From Amycolatopsis saalfeldensis (GTDB lineage Bacteria > Actinomycetota > Actinomycetes > Mycobacteriales > Pseudonocardiaceae): a DNA stretch of 64,000 nt. Both the position numbers and the translations under genes were made by a program. Positions 25,066-32,783 of the stretch are shown here, one piece after another. Each line of letters opens with the position of its first letter. Positions within the stretch are counted from its first letter, which is position 1. The notes below the pieces were generated by a model that was not told the DNA's origin, made no database searches, and saw only the letters and a program-made list of their open reading frames with translations. Location: positions 682,001-746,000 of the forward strand of contig NZ_FOEF01000002.1 in assembly GCF_900110575.1 (NCBI RefSeq), given 5' to 3'.

Positions 25066-26687
25066 GCCTGCTGGAGATCACGGACCTGGGGGTGGCCTAC
25101 CACACCCGGTCCGGTGTGGTGCCCGCCGTGCACGGCGTCAGCCTGAGTGTCGACGCCGGCGAGATCGTCGCTGTGGTCGGCGAATCCGGCTCCGGCAAGA
25201 GCACCACCGCGCACGCGGTGATCGGCCTGCTCCCGGCCGGCGGCCGGGTCACCGCCGGCGGGATCACCTTCGCCGGGCGCGACCTGACCCGATTGTCCGA
25301 AAAGGACTGGCAGGCGGTCCGGGGCACGGAGATCGCGCTGGTGCCGCAGGATCCGACGGTGTCGCTCGACCCGGTCCGCCGGATCGGCGACCAGGTCGCC
25401 GAGGTGCTGCTGATCCACCGGCTCGCCCCGCGCCGGGCCGCCGGGGCCCGGGCCGTCGAGCTGTTGCGCCGCGCCGGGATCGACCGGGCCGAGGTGCGCG
25501 CGAGACAGTACCCGCACGAGCTGTCCGGCGGGCTGCGGCAACGGGTGCTGATCGCGATCGCGCTGGCCGGGGACCCGAAGCTGATCATCGCGGACGAGCC
25601 CACCAGCGCGCTGGACGTGACCGTGCAGCGGGAGATCCTCGATCACCTCGAGGCGCTCGCCGCCGAGTCCGGCACCGCCGTGCTGCTGATCACCCACGAC
25701 CTCGGCGTGGCGGCCGACCGGGCCGCGCGGATCGCGGTGATGTCGCAGGGCGGCCTCGTCGAGCAGGGCCCGGCGCGGGAGATCCTGGCCTCGCCCGCCG
25801 AGCCGTACACCCGGCGGCTGCTGGCCGCGGCGCCCAGCCTGACGCGCGAGCCGCTGCGCCCGCGCCGTGACGAAGGCCCGGACGTGCTGCTGTCCGTCGA
25901 CGGCCTGGTGAAGACTTTCGCCTTGCCCCGCAACGGTTCCGCGCCGCGTTCGGTGCGCGCTGTCGACGGGGTGTCCTTTCGGCTCACGCGCGGCCGCACG
26001 CTCGCGTTGGTCGGCGAATCGGGCTCCGGCAAGACCACCACCGCTCGGATGGCGGTGGGACTGGAGACGCCGAGCGCCGGCACCGTCACCTTCGACGGCC
26101 AGGACGTGACCCGGCTGCCCGCCGCGGAGCTGAGACGGCTGCGACGGCGGTTCCAGCTCGTCTACCAGAACCCGTACGCGTCACTGAACCCGCGCTTCGA
26201 CCTCGAGGAGGTGGTCGGGGAACCGTTGCGCGCCTTCGGCATCGGCTCCCGCGCCGAGCGGCGGGCCCGGGTCGCGCAGCTGCTGGACCAGGTCGCGCTG
26301 CCCGCCTCCGCACTGCGCCGCCGTCCCGCCGAGCTCTCCGGCGGCCAGCGCCAGCGCGCGGCGATCGCCCGGGCCCTGGCGCTCAACCCGGACCTGGTGG
26401 TGCTGGACGAACCGGTGTCGGCACTCGACGTGTCGGTGCAGGCGCAGATCCTCCGGCTGCTGGTGGACCTGCAGGACGAACTGGGCCTGACGTACCTGTT
26501 CATCACCCACGACCTCGCGGTGGTCCGCGAGATGGCCGATCACGTCGGCGTCCTGCGGGCCGGCCGCCTGCTCGAACTCGGCCCCGCCGACGAGGTGCTG
26601 GGCACCCCCCGGGAGGACTACACCCGCGACCTGCTGGCCGCCATCCCGGGCGGCGCCCACCAGGATTCCGCGGCGCGCCTGGCGTAA
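25062..26687 (+). CDS. fused double ABC ATPase (DppD-DppF type)
   Basis: A 541-residue protein with two complete nucleotide-binding domains. Domain 1 (about 1-265) has Walker A GESGSGKST, signature LSGGLRQR and Walker B LIIADEPTSALD. Domain 2 (about 280-530) has GESGSGKTT, LSGGQRQR and VVLDEPVSALD. Each is followed by an oligopeptide-type C-terminal segment (EPYTRRLLAAAPS; EDYTRDLLAAIPGG). It energises import by the upstream permeases. The fused form is common in actinobacteria. Its stop is 4 nt from the converging aminotransferase gene of the thiopeptide cluster. Confidence 0.93.
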   Translation: MSLLEITDLGVAYHTRSGVVPAVHGVSLSVDAGEIVAVVGESGSGKSTTAHAVIGLLPAGGRVTAGGITFAGRDLTRLSEKDWQAVRGTEIALVPQDPTVSLDPVRRIGDQVAEVLLIHRLAPRRAAGARAVELLRRAGIDRAEVRARQYPHELSGGLRQRVLIAIALAGDPKLIIADEPTSALDVTVQREILDHLEALAAESGTAVLLITHDLGVAADRAARIAVMSQGGLVEQGPAREILASPAEPYTRRLLAAAPSLTREPLRPRRDEGPDVLLSVDGLVKTFALPRNGSAPRSVRAVDGVSFRLTRGRTLALVGESGSGKTTTARMAVGLETPSAGTVTFDGQDVTRLPAAELRRLRRRFQLVYQNPYASLNPRFDLEEVVGEPLRAFGIGSRAERRARVAQLLDQVALPASALRRRPAELSGGQRQRAAIARALALNPDLVVLDEPVSALDVSVQAQILRLLVDLQDELGLTYLFITHDLAVVREMADHVGVLRAGRLLELGPADEVLGTPREDYTRDLLAAIPGGAHQDSAARLA

Positions 26688-26691
26688 GGAG

Positions 26692-27702
26692 TCAGCCGGT
26701 GCGGGCCGGATGGCTCGGACGGCGGTATTCCCGGGCCGCCTCCAGCACCCTGACGCTGTCGGCTCGGGTGCCCACGGTGATCCGCGTGCCGACCGCGGAA
26801 GTGCTCACCGTGACACCACCTTCGCGCAGGTGCTCCGCGAAGCCGGGCTCACCGGGGATCAGCACGAAGTTCGCGGCACTGTCCACCACAGCCAGGCCGC
26901 GGGACCGCAGCCCGGCGGTCAGCCAGGCCCGTTCGGCCCGCAGCTCGGTCATCCGCGCCTCGTGCTGCCCGGTGTCGCGCAATGTCTCGATCGCCGCCGC
27001 GCAGGCCAGGTCGGACACGGTGAACGGCATCGAGCAGGCGTTGAGCTCGGCGACCAGCCGCGGCCCGGCGATCGCGTAGCCGATCCGCAGCCCGGCCAGG
27101 CCGTGGGCCTTGGAGAACGTCCGGGTGACCACCACGTTCGGCCGCGACGTCGCCAATTCGGCCGACGATCGGGGCTCGGCGTTCTCGTCGAACTCCTGGT
27201 ACGCCTCGTCGATCACGACGACGACCTCTTCCGGCACCCGGGCGACGAACTCCGCGAGCTCGTCCGGTCCGACCGGGCGCCCGCTGGGGCTGTGCGGGTT
27301 GATCACCGCGAGCAGGGCCGGCCGCTCGGCGACGGCGATCTCGGCCAGCCGGGCCAAGTCCGTGCCCAGTTCGGCGGTCAGCGGAACCTCGACCGGCACC
27401 CCGCGCTGCTGGCGGGTGTAGATCGGGTACATCTCGAATCCTGGCACGGCGTACGCGACCTTCGCACCCGGCGCCACCGCCGCGCGCCAGATCAGGTCCA
27501 GCACGCGGGAGCTGCCCGCGCCGAGGACGACGTCGACGGGCCGGCAGCCGTTGCGCTCGGCGACCAGCTCGGTGAGCCGGGCCTGCCAAGCCCCGGAGGG
27601 GTACCGGTTCACCTGCCGGAGGAGCTCTTCCCACGGCCCGAGAAGCACCGCGTCGGGCGGGAACGGGAGTTCGTTGCGGTCGAGGCGGGGCGAGGGTGTC
27701 AC
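26692..27702 (-). CDS. HisC-like PLP aminotransferase, quinaldic-acid pathway candidate
   Basis: A 336-residue fold-type I aminotransferase resembling histidinol-phosphate/aromatic aminotransferases. It shows RLDRNELPFPPD at the N-terminus, NPHSPSGRP (substrate/cofactor loop), VVVIDEAYQEF (PLP pyridine-binding Asp) and the Schiff-base lysine in TFSKAHGLAGLRIGY. In thiostrepton biosynthesis an aminotransferase converts 2-methyl-tryptophan to the pyruvate before indole ring expansion; position and family make this gene the counterpart. It is the last gene of the minus-strand operon; GTG 27702 is 4 nt beyond the SnoaL stop. Confidence 0.8.
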   Translation of the reverse strand: MTPSPRLDRNELPFPPDAVLLGPWEELLRQVNRYPSGAWQARLTELVAERNGCRPVDVVLGAGSSRVLDLIWRAAVAPGAKVAYAVPGFEMYPIYTRQQRGVPVEVPLTAELGTDLARLAEIAVAERPALLAVINPHSPSGRPVGPDELAEFVARVPEEVVVVIDEAYQEFDENAEPRSSAELATSRPNVVVTRTFSKAHGLAGLRIGYAIAGPRLVAELNACSMPFTVSDLACAAAIETLRDTGQHEARMTELRAERAWLTAGLRSRGLAVVDSAANFVLIPGEPGFAEHLREGGVTVSTSAVGTRITVGTRADSVRVLEAAREYRRPSHPARTG

Positions 27703-27706
27703 CGCG

Positions 27707-28135
27707 TCAGCTCCCGGCCGGCGCCGCGACGGGCTCGGGCAGCGCCCCCAGCTGGCGGTGCAGACCGAGCAGGTCCATCTCGTCCCAGTGCTGCGCGAGC
27801 AGGCCGTCCTCCACCAGGAAGATGTCGATCAGGCCGACCGAGAACGCGCGGCCGGTGGGCGCGATGCCGAGCATCTCCCCCACCTGCCGGCCGCTGAAGG
27901 TCATCCGCGCCACGATCTTGTCGCCCTCGACGACCAGGTCCCGCACCGCGAGCTCGAGGTCTGCCACGGCCGAGCACCACCGGCCGACCACCGCCTTGAA
28001 CGCGGTCCGGTCCGGCACCGCGGGATTGGGGTGCCGGTAGCCCGCGGCGAGGCAGCGGTCGAGCAGCTCCGGATTCCCGGTGTTGTAGGCACTCACGAAG
28101 TCGCCGACCAGACGCTCGGCGGTCGCTCGGTCCAT
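27707..28135 (-). CDS. SnoaL-like ester-cyclase-family protein in the quinaldic-acid operon
   Basis: A 142-residue NTF2-fold SnoaL-like protein: ERLVGDFVSAYNTGNPELLDRCLAAGYRHPNPAVP, then FKAVVGRW, VARMTFSGRQVGEMLGIAPTGRAFSVGLIDIFLVEDGLLAQHWDEMD. The conserved Asp/His positions of SnoaL (HWDEMD) are present. Start ATG 28135 was chosen because CAGGGAG is 5 nt upstream; an ATG at 28165 lacks one. SnoaL proteins catalyse aldol cyclisations and related C-C chemistry, so a role in closing the quinoline ring after indole opening is an attractive inference. Close spacing ties it to the aminotransferase and flavoprotein genes. Confidence 0.75.
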   Translation of the reverse strand: MDRATAERLVGDFVSAYNTGNPELLDRCLAAGYRHPNPAVPDRTAFKAVVGRWCSAVADLELAVRDLVVEGDKIVARMTFSGRQVGEMLGIAPTGRAFSVGLIDIFLVEDGLLAQHWDEMDLLGLHRQLGALPEPVAAPAGS

Positions 28136-28178
28136 GGTCTCCCTGCTTCCTGGTTCGAAACCCATGTTTTCGCCGGGC

Positions 28179-29417
28179 TCAGCGCGCCGCGCCGGCCACG
28201 GTGCCCGCCCGGGTGGCCAGCTCGGCCGAGCGCGGCGGGTTGACCGGCGCGACCGGCAGACCGAGCTCGGTCGAGGCGATCAGCTCGCAGGCGTCGGCAT
28301 TGCTGTACGGGTGCACGGTGCCCGCCCGGACGTCGCGCAGCGCGCGGTCGTAGACCGAACCGGGCTTCAGCGCCGGGGAACCGGCCAGCTGCACCACCCG
28401 GTCGACGACGGCCACCGCGTTGTTCGTGCCGGCCAGCTTGGCCATCAGCACGCGGGACATGCCCTCCTGGACGCCCAGCTCCGTCCACAGGCTGTTGCCC
28501 ATGACCTCCTCGGCGGTCCGCGAGATCAGCGCGCGGGCGCTCTCGACGAGCAGCTCGCACTCCGCGATCGTGGTCTGGGCGAACGCGCGGTGCTCCCAGC
28601 CGCGTTTGCGCAGGTCGCGGACGCACTGCTCGAGCGCGCCGACCGCGATGCCGAGGTAGACCGCGCCGAACGACGGCATCGCCCAGCCCCACAGCGTCTG
28701 CAGCAGGGTGCCGTCCAGGTGACCTTCCGGGAAGCTCAGCGCGACCGCGGAATCGGGCACCTCCACGTCGTGCAGCTCGACGTTGTCGCTACACGTCGCG
28801 CGCATCCCGGAGCTGCGCCAGGTACCGGTCTTGACCTTCAGGCCGGGTGCGTCGGCGGGAACCCGGAAGACGAGGACCGTCGGCCCGGCCGGATCGTCCT
28901 CGCACACCGCCATGGAGGTCAGGTGGGTGGCGGCCGCGGTGCCCGTGCCGAAAGTCTTGGAGCCGGTCACCAGGTAACCGCCGTCGACGCGCACCGCCTT
29001 GGCACCGGTGGAGCGCACCAGCGCGTGGCCCGGCTCCGCGGTCGCCCCGGCGAGGAAGACGGTTCCGCGGGCGGCGCCGCGCAGCATCTCGGCCGCCGGC
29101 TCGCTGCCGGTGCCGCGCCAGGCCCGGGCCAGCTGCCCGGTCATCGACAGGTGCATGTTGACCACGAGCGCGGTGGAGCCGCAGCCGGCCGCGAGCCGGT
29201 CCTGCGCGACGACCATGTCCGTCAGGTCGCCGCCGAGGCCGCCCAGCTCTTCGGGCACCGTCAGCCCGAGGTAGCCGCTCTCCCGCAGCTCGTCGATGTT
29301 GCGGTGCGGGAACTCGCCGCTCTCGTCGAAGCCCGCCGCCCGCTCGCGGAACCGGTCCGCCAGCTCCTCGGCGAGCGCCGCGAACCGGCCGCTCCGCACC
29401 CCGGTGTTGATCTTCAT
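28179..29417 (-). CDS. acyl-CoA-dehydrogenase-like flavoprotein, probable indole-ring oxygenase
   Basis: A 412-residue flavoprotein of the acyl-CoA dehydrogenase superfamily: FPHRNIDELRESGYLGLTVPEELGG, then GCGSTALVVNMHLSM, FLAGATAEPG (the usual TEP/TEPxAG loop is altered), a beta domain (KTFGTGTAAATHL) and the C-terminal four-helix bundle ending RDVRAGTVHPYSNADACELIAS. The catalytic Glu of true dehydrogenases is not obvious, and the sequence looks like group D flavin monooxygenases. In thiostrepton a flavoprotein of this operon position oxygenates the 2-methylindolyl pyruvate to start ring expansion; this is the likely counterpart. Confidence 0.75.
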   Translation of the reverse strand: MKINTGVRSGRFAALAEELADRFRERAAGFDESGEFPHRNIDELRESGYLGLTVPEELGGLGGDLTDMVVAQDRLAAGCGSTALVVNMHLSMTGQLARAWRGTGSEPAAEMLRGAARGTVFLAGATAEPGHALVRSTGAKAVRVDGGYLVTGSKTFGTGTAAATHLTSMAVCEDDPAGPTVLVFRVPADAPGLKVKTGTWRSSGMRATCSDNVELHDVEVPDSAVALSFPEGHLDGTLLQTLWGWAMPSFGAVYLGIAVGALEQCVRDLRKRGWEHRAFAQTTIAECELLVESARALISRTAEEVMGNSLWTELGVQEGMSRVLMAKLAGTNNAVAVVDRVVQLAGSPALKPGSVYDRALRDVRAGTVHPYSNADACELIASTELGLPVAPVNPPRSAELATRAGTVAGAAR

Positions 29418-29433
29418 CCGCGCTGCCTCGCTT

Positions 29434-30270
29434 TCACTGCTGTGCACCGAGTTCGGCGGTGACCAGCCACGTGCGGGCCACTCCCGGCACGCTCCGGGCC
29501 GGGGTGCGGGGCACGCGCCTGCCGACCGAGCTGTCCACATCGGACGGTTCCACGACGGCGGCCCGCCAGCCGTGCCCGGCCAGCCACTGCTCCGGCTCGG
29601 CGACGCCGGACTGCCACGGCCGCCCCTCGGCGCGCATCGTCGCCAGCCAGTCCCGCATCCACGGCGCCCGGTAGGTGTCCGTGTTCACCTGCTCGAGCCC
29701 GAGCCGGCTGCCCGGCGCGGACAGCCCGCTCAGCTCCCGCACCACTGCGTCGGCCTCGGCCTCGGTCAGGTAGTACAGCAAGCCCTCGACGAGCCAGACC
29801 GTCGGCGTGCCGGGATCGAAACCGGCTTCGCGCAACGCGGCGGCCCAGTCGTCCCGCAGATCCGCCGGGACCACCCGGCGCACGCAGGACGGCTCTCCGA
29901 AGCCCTCGTCCCGCAGGAGCTCTTCCTTTGCCTCCAGCAATTCCGGCAGGTCCAGCTCGAACACCCGCGTGCCGGGGGGCCAGTCCAGCCGGAACGCCCG
30001 GCTGTCCAGCCCGGCGGCCAGCAGGACCACCTGCCGCGACCCGCCCGGCCCGGTCGCGGTGGCCAGGTAGTCGTCGAAGAACCTCGTGCGCACCGCGAGC
30101 ACGTCGAACCGCGGGGTCGGCGCGGAGCGGAACAGTTCGAGCAGCGGCGCGTTGCTGCGCTCGGTGAAGGCGACCGCGAGCCGGTCGGTGAACAGCCCGC
30201 CCGCGCGGACCGTTTCGGCGGCCCGCGCGTGCGCGATCCACTCGGCGGTGGCGCCGACCCCGGCGGTCAC
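29434..30270 (-). CDS. class I SAM methyltransferase (leucine carboxyl methyltransferase family), candidate C-terminal O-methyltransferase
   Basis: A 278-residue protein of the LCMT/TIGR00027 family: VLAVRTRFFDDYL, motif I VVLLAAGLDSRAFRLDWP, acidic residue after beta-2 in RVFELDLPELLEAK, and TVWLVEGLLYYLTEAEADAVV. These enzymes methylate carboxylates. In thiostrepton maturation the peptide C-terminus passes through a methyl ester, so this gene could make that ester. GTG 30270 overlaps the upstream DUF2867-like gene by 4 nt. A small-molecule carboxylate of the quinaldic-acid route is the alternative substrate. Confidence 0.75.
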   Translation of the reverse strand: MTAGVGATAEWIAHARAAETVRAGGLFTDRLAVAFTERSNAPLLELFRSAPTPRFDVLAVRTRFFDDYLATATGPGGSRQVVLLAAGLDSRAFRLDWPPGTRVFELDLPELLEAKEELLRDEGFGEPSCVRRVVPADLRDDWAAALREAGFDPGTPTVWLVEGLLYYLTEAEADAVVRELSGLSAPGSRLGLEQVNTDTYRAPWMRDWLATMRAEGRPWQSGVAEPEQWLAGHGWRAAVVEPSDVDSSVGRRVPRTPARSVPGVARTWLVTAELGAQQ

Positions 30271-30830
30271 CGCGCCTCGTCGGCGATGGGTGCCTCCGGC
30301 GCCTCGGCCGCCACGGTCTGCAGGCCGCGCTCCAGGGCGTCGCGCAGCATCCGCTGCTGCATCCGGCGCATCATCCGGTAGTAGATCTCGCCCGGCTTGT
30401 TGCGCGCGCGCAGCACGACGCCGAGGCGCGCGATGGACCCGGTCACCAGGAACGAAACCCGGTAGTCCCACAGCGGGTCGGTGTCGCCCATCACGACTTC
30501 GCCGTCCTCGACGCTGTAGACCTGCCACGGGCCGAAGCGGTTGCCGGTGGCCAGCTCGGGCATGGCGCGCTTGCGGTGGCTGGTGTTCGGCTCCAGGCCG
30601 AACGGCTTGAACAGCACGCCCTGCACGCGGGTCAGCGCGTCGGCGACCGGCTGGAGCCGCTCCGGCACCAGGTTGGGCCGGGCCAGCGCGGCCCGCGCCA
30701 GGTCCGGCGCGGTCACGGCCACGCCCGCGGGCAGGTCGACCTCGACGGCCGAGGAGTTCAGGTAAGGGGACCCGTCCCGGAAAGTCGCGAGCCCGGTCCC
30801 CTCGGGCACGGCGCAGTCTCGGAATCGCAT
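30267..30830 (-). CDS. DUF2867-like protein of unknown function
   Basis: A 187-residue protein without enzyme motifs that I recognise. The stretch GPWQVYSVEDGEVVMGDTDPLWDYRVSFLVTGS resembles the SRPBCC/DUF2867 domain pattern. The C-terminal helix is basic (YYRMMRRMQQRMLRDALERGLQ). It is coupled by a 4-nt overlap to the methyltransferase and lies 43 nt after the hydrolase gene, so it is part of the operon. A ligand-binding or cyclase-like role in quinaldic-acid formation is possible. The DUF assignment is by eye. Confidence 0.55.
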   Translation of the reverse strand: MRFRDCAVPEGTGLATFRDGSPYLNSSAVEVDLPAGVAVTAPDLARAALARPNLVPERLQPVADALTRVQGVLFKPFGLEPNTSHRKRAMPELATGNRFGPWQVYSVEDGEVVMGDTDPLWDYRVSFLVTGSIARLGVVLRARNKPGEIYYRMMRRMQQRMLRDALERGLQTVAAEAPEAPIADEAR

Positions 30831-30873
30831 GCGATCACTCCCTACGAGGGCGATTTGGGGTGTTGTCCGTCGG

Positions 30874-31953
30874 CTATGCCGGGAAATGCCGGTTCAGCCA
30901 CCCGTTCGCCGCAGTGAACCACTGCGTCGAGTTGTCGTGCAGATTGAGCACGTGCCCAGCGCCGGGCAATACATATCCCTCAAGCTGGGCGGCGGGTGAA
31001 TAAAAGGATTGTTCATTCCGGATAATGGCGCCGGAATCGGTGCACGGGAACGAGAGCGGACCGCCGCAGAAAAGCTGGTCGTTTTCCCCGACCGCGGCCA
31101 GAACCGGCACCGAAACCGCTTTCGAAACCGCCGGGTCCGCGGCCGCGGGTATAGTGCTCTCCTCACCCGTGGTCACCGTGGACTTCGTCGCCTCGTCCAC
31201 GCCGATCACGAGCGGTGACGAATCGGCGGCGTCGTAGAAATACCCCGCCCGCACTCCGGGCACCGTGGTCAGGTAGCCGGGCGGTTCGGTCGCACCGGCG
31301 AACCGCGGATCGTCGGCGGCCGGGTGCATGTCGCCGAACAGCGTGCCCAGCCTGGGGCCGTAAGAATGCAGGAAACCGCTGGCCACGACGCCGTCGACGT
31401 CGTGGTGGGCCGCCGCCTCGACCAGCGCGACACTGGTGCCCACGGAGTGCCCGACCAGCACTATCCGGCCGAACCGCCCACCGGGAACCGCACCCGACCG
31501 CAACTGGCCGACGACCTGGTGCACCGCGTCCGCCTCACTCGTCATGGTCAGCAGGTCCGCCGCGGGCCGGCCGCTCGCGCCGGTGCCCGGGCGGTCGACC
31601 GCCAGCACCGGCTGCCCGTGCGCGAGCATCCAGCCGACGTAGGAAGGCTTGCCGGGCGCGGAAGGCAGCAGCCAGTACCGGCTGTCGTAGGTGGCGCCGG
31701 ACAGCAGCACCTGCAACGGCCGGCCCCGATCGCCCGCGGGCCGGCAGAGCAGGCCGCTGACCTGCGCCGATGCGTCGCCGACCAGCGTCACCGGAAACCG
31801 GGCCCGGCTGCAGGCAGCGCCCGGGACGGCCGGGGAGCCACCGGCCGGGGAGCCGGCCGAGACCACGGCCAGGCAGCCGGACAGCACCGCCAGCACTGTG
31901 ACGGCTCGCGCCGCCACCACCGAAAACCGGCGAAAAAGACCAGGAAAAAGCAC
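30874..31953 (-). CDS. lipoprotein-type alpha/beta hydrolase at the head of the quinaldic-acid operon
   Basis: A 359-residue alpha/beta hydrolase. The first 40 residues have arginines, a hydrophobic core and VLSGC, a lipobox, so it is probably exported and lipid-anchored. The hydrolase fold has the nucleophile elbow GHSVG, an acid in VGENDQLF and the His in GAGHVLNLHDN. The GTG start at 31953 follows GGGGGA by about 9 nt; the frame is open 29 codons further upstream without signal-peptide logic. A mature-peptide esterase, or a hydrolase acting outside the cell on the product, is possible. It is not the TsrI-type leader-cleaving hydrolase, which lies on the other strand. Confidence 0.7.
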   Translation of the reverse strand: MLFPGLFRRFSVVAARAVTVLAVLSGCLAVVSAGSPAGGSPAVPGAACSRARFPVTLVGDASAQVSGLLCRPAGDRGRPLQVLLSGATYDSRYWLLPSAPGKPSYVGWMLAHGQPVLAVDRPGTGASGRPAADLLTMTSEADAVHQVVGQLRSGAVPGGRFGRIVLVGHSVGTSVALVEAAAHHDVDGVVASGFLHSYGPRLGTLFGDMHPAADDPRFAGATEPPGYLTTVPGVRAGYFYDAADSSPLVIGVDEATKSTVTTGEESTIPAAADPAVSKAVSVPVLAAVGENDQLFCGGPLSFPCTDSGAIIRNEQSFYSPAAQLEGYVLPGAGHVLNLHDNSTQWFTAANGWLNRHFPA

Positions 31954-32478
31954 GGGATCTCGTCCCCCAAGACTGCGTAGTCCTCGGACAGCAGCGTGCA
32001 CGCACACGTCGGACCGGCCGGCGCCGAAGGACGCCGGCACCGTGGCGGTACCGCTGAAAGCTCGATTCCCAGAGCGTCCCCATTACGCTCTGCTATCAGA
32101 AAACATGGCTAGCACGAAACATGGTGGTCAAGAAAGAAAACGGGTCCCCAGTTCAGCCTGCTCCGGACGATCGCCGCGGTGAAGCGGCGTCCCTGCCAGT
32201 ACGTCCGACCCAGTGGCCTCATTCAACCCCGACCCCTACGGGGTGTCAAGGGTCAACCGACTACAGCCACTGTTGGTCGTACCGATTCGAATTCCCATGG
32301 CGCCACCGGATCGGCAGTAGACAGATCTGTATCGGTATGGTTCCGTGAATCAGCCCCCGCTTGGCGGGCGAGTACGTACGCGGATCATTATCGAGTGCGC
32401 GGCCGAGATGCTGGGGGCATCCACATAATGCAGCGGCGGTCTGCCGTCTGCTTATCCTGGTAATGGAAGGGTGATTAC
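31954..32478. promoter_or_regulatory. divergent control region of the thiopeptide cluster
   Basis: A 525-bp gap between the two divergent operons, less GC-rich than its surroundings, with no convincing gene. For the minus operon, TTGACA (32249-32244) and TTGAAT (32226-32221) are separated by 17 bp and form a good candidate promoter. For the precursor gene, TTGGCG (32361-32366) and CATTAT (32386-32391), 19 bp apart, are a weak candidate. Short palindromes include CAGATCTG (about 32320) and GTACGTAC (about 32372). GGAAGGG at 32465-32471 is the precursor's ribosome-binding site. No known regulator site is recognised. Confidence 0.5.
32221..32249 (-). promoter_or_regulatory. candidate minus-strand promoter
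   Basis: On the minus strand, TTGACA at 32249-32244, a 17-bp spacer and TTGAAT at 32226-32221. The -35 box is perfect and the -10 is partial (T at first and last positions). It would drive the hydrolase-to-aminotransferase operon with a leader of about 260 nt. Confidence 0.4.
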
Positions 32479-32664
32479 ATGAGCGCACCGACCTCAATTC
32501 AGGCGAACGTGGGCGTTGCGGGCCTCACCGGCCTCGACACCGACACGCTGGAGATCAGCGACTACCTGGACGAGACGCTGCTCGACTCGCACGACCTGAC
32601 CGAGACGATGGCCAGCTCGTCGTCGTGCACGACCTGCATCTGCACCTGCAGCTGCAGCTCCTGA
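32479..32664 (+). CDS. thiopeptide precursor peptide (thiostrepton type)
   Basis: A 61-residue precursor. Leader residues 1-44 contain LTGLDTDTLEISDYLDETLLD, the conserved leader of thiostrepton/siomycin precursors, and end in TETM. The core, 45-61, is ASSSSCTTCICTCSCSS. Residues SCTTCICTCSCSS equal the thiostrepton core, predicting four thiazoles and one thiazoline from Cys6, 9, 11, 13, 15, the six-membered central ring from Ser5 and Ser14, Ile10 for hydroxylation, and a two-Ser dehydroalanine tail. The first four residues, Ala-Ser-Ser-Ser, differ from thiostrepton (Ile-Ala-Ser-Ala) and siomycin (Val-Ser-Ser-Ala). GGAAGGG lies 7 nt upstream of ATG. Confidence 0.96.
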   Translation: MSAPTSIQANVGVAGLTGLDTDTLEISDYLDETLLDSHDLTETMASSSSCTTCICTCSCSS

Positions 32665-32689
32665 GCTAGGTAGCGCACACCACCGAGGA

Positions 32690-32721
32690 CCGCTCCCGTC
32701 GCCGGCACGGGGCGGGAGCGG
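32690..32721 (+). terminator. hairpin between precursor and modification genes
   Basis: CCGCTCCCG (32690-32698) pairs perfectly with CGGGAGCGG (32713-32721) over a 14-nt loop. No U-tract follows, and the next gene starts 62 nt later, so it is more likely an attenuator or mRNA-stabilising structure that keeps precursor transcript in excess than a full terminator. Confidence 0.6.
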
Positions 32722-32783
32722 CCCTCGGCCGCCCGGGGTTCCCGGGCGAACCGGTGTGAGCGGCACAGAAAGGACTCCGGCAG

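Noticed and set aside
30874..31953. Exported hydrolase as the leader-cleaving TsrI equivalent
   Set aside because: The gene right after the precursor on the plus strand is cytosolic and sits exactly where TsrI does. This one has a lipobox signal.
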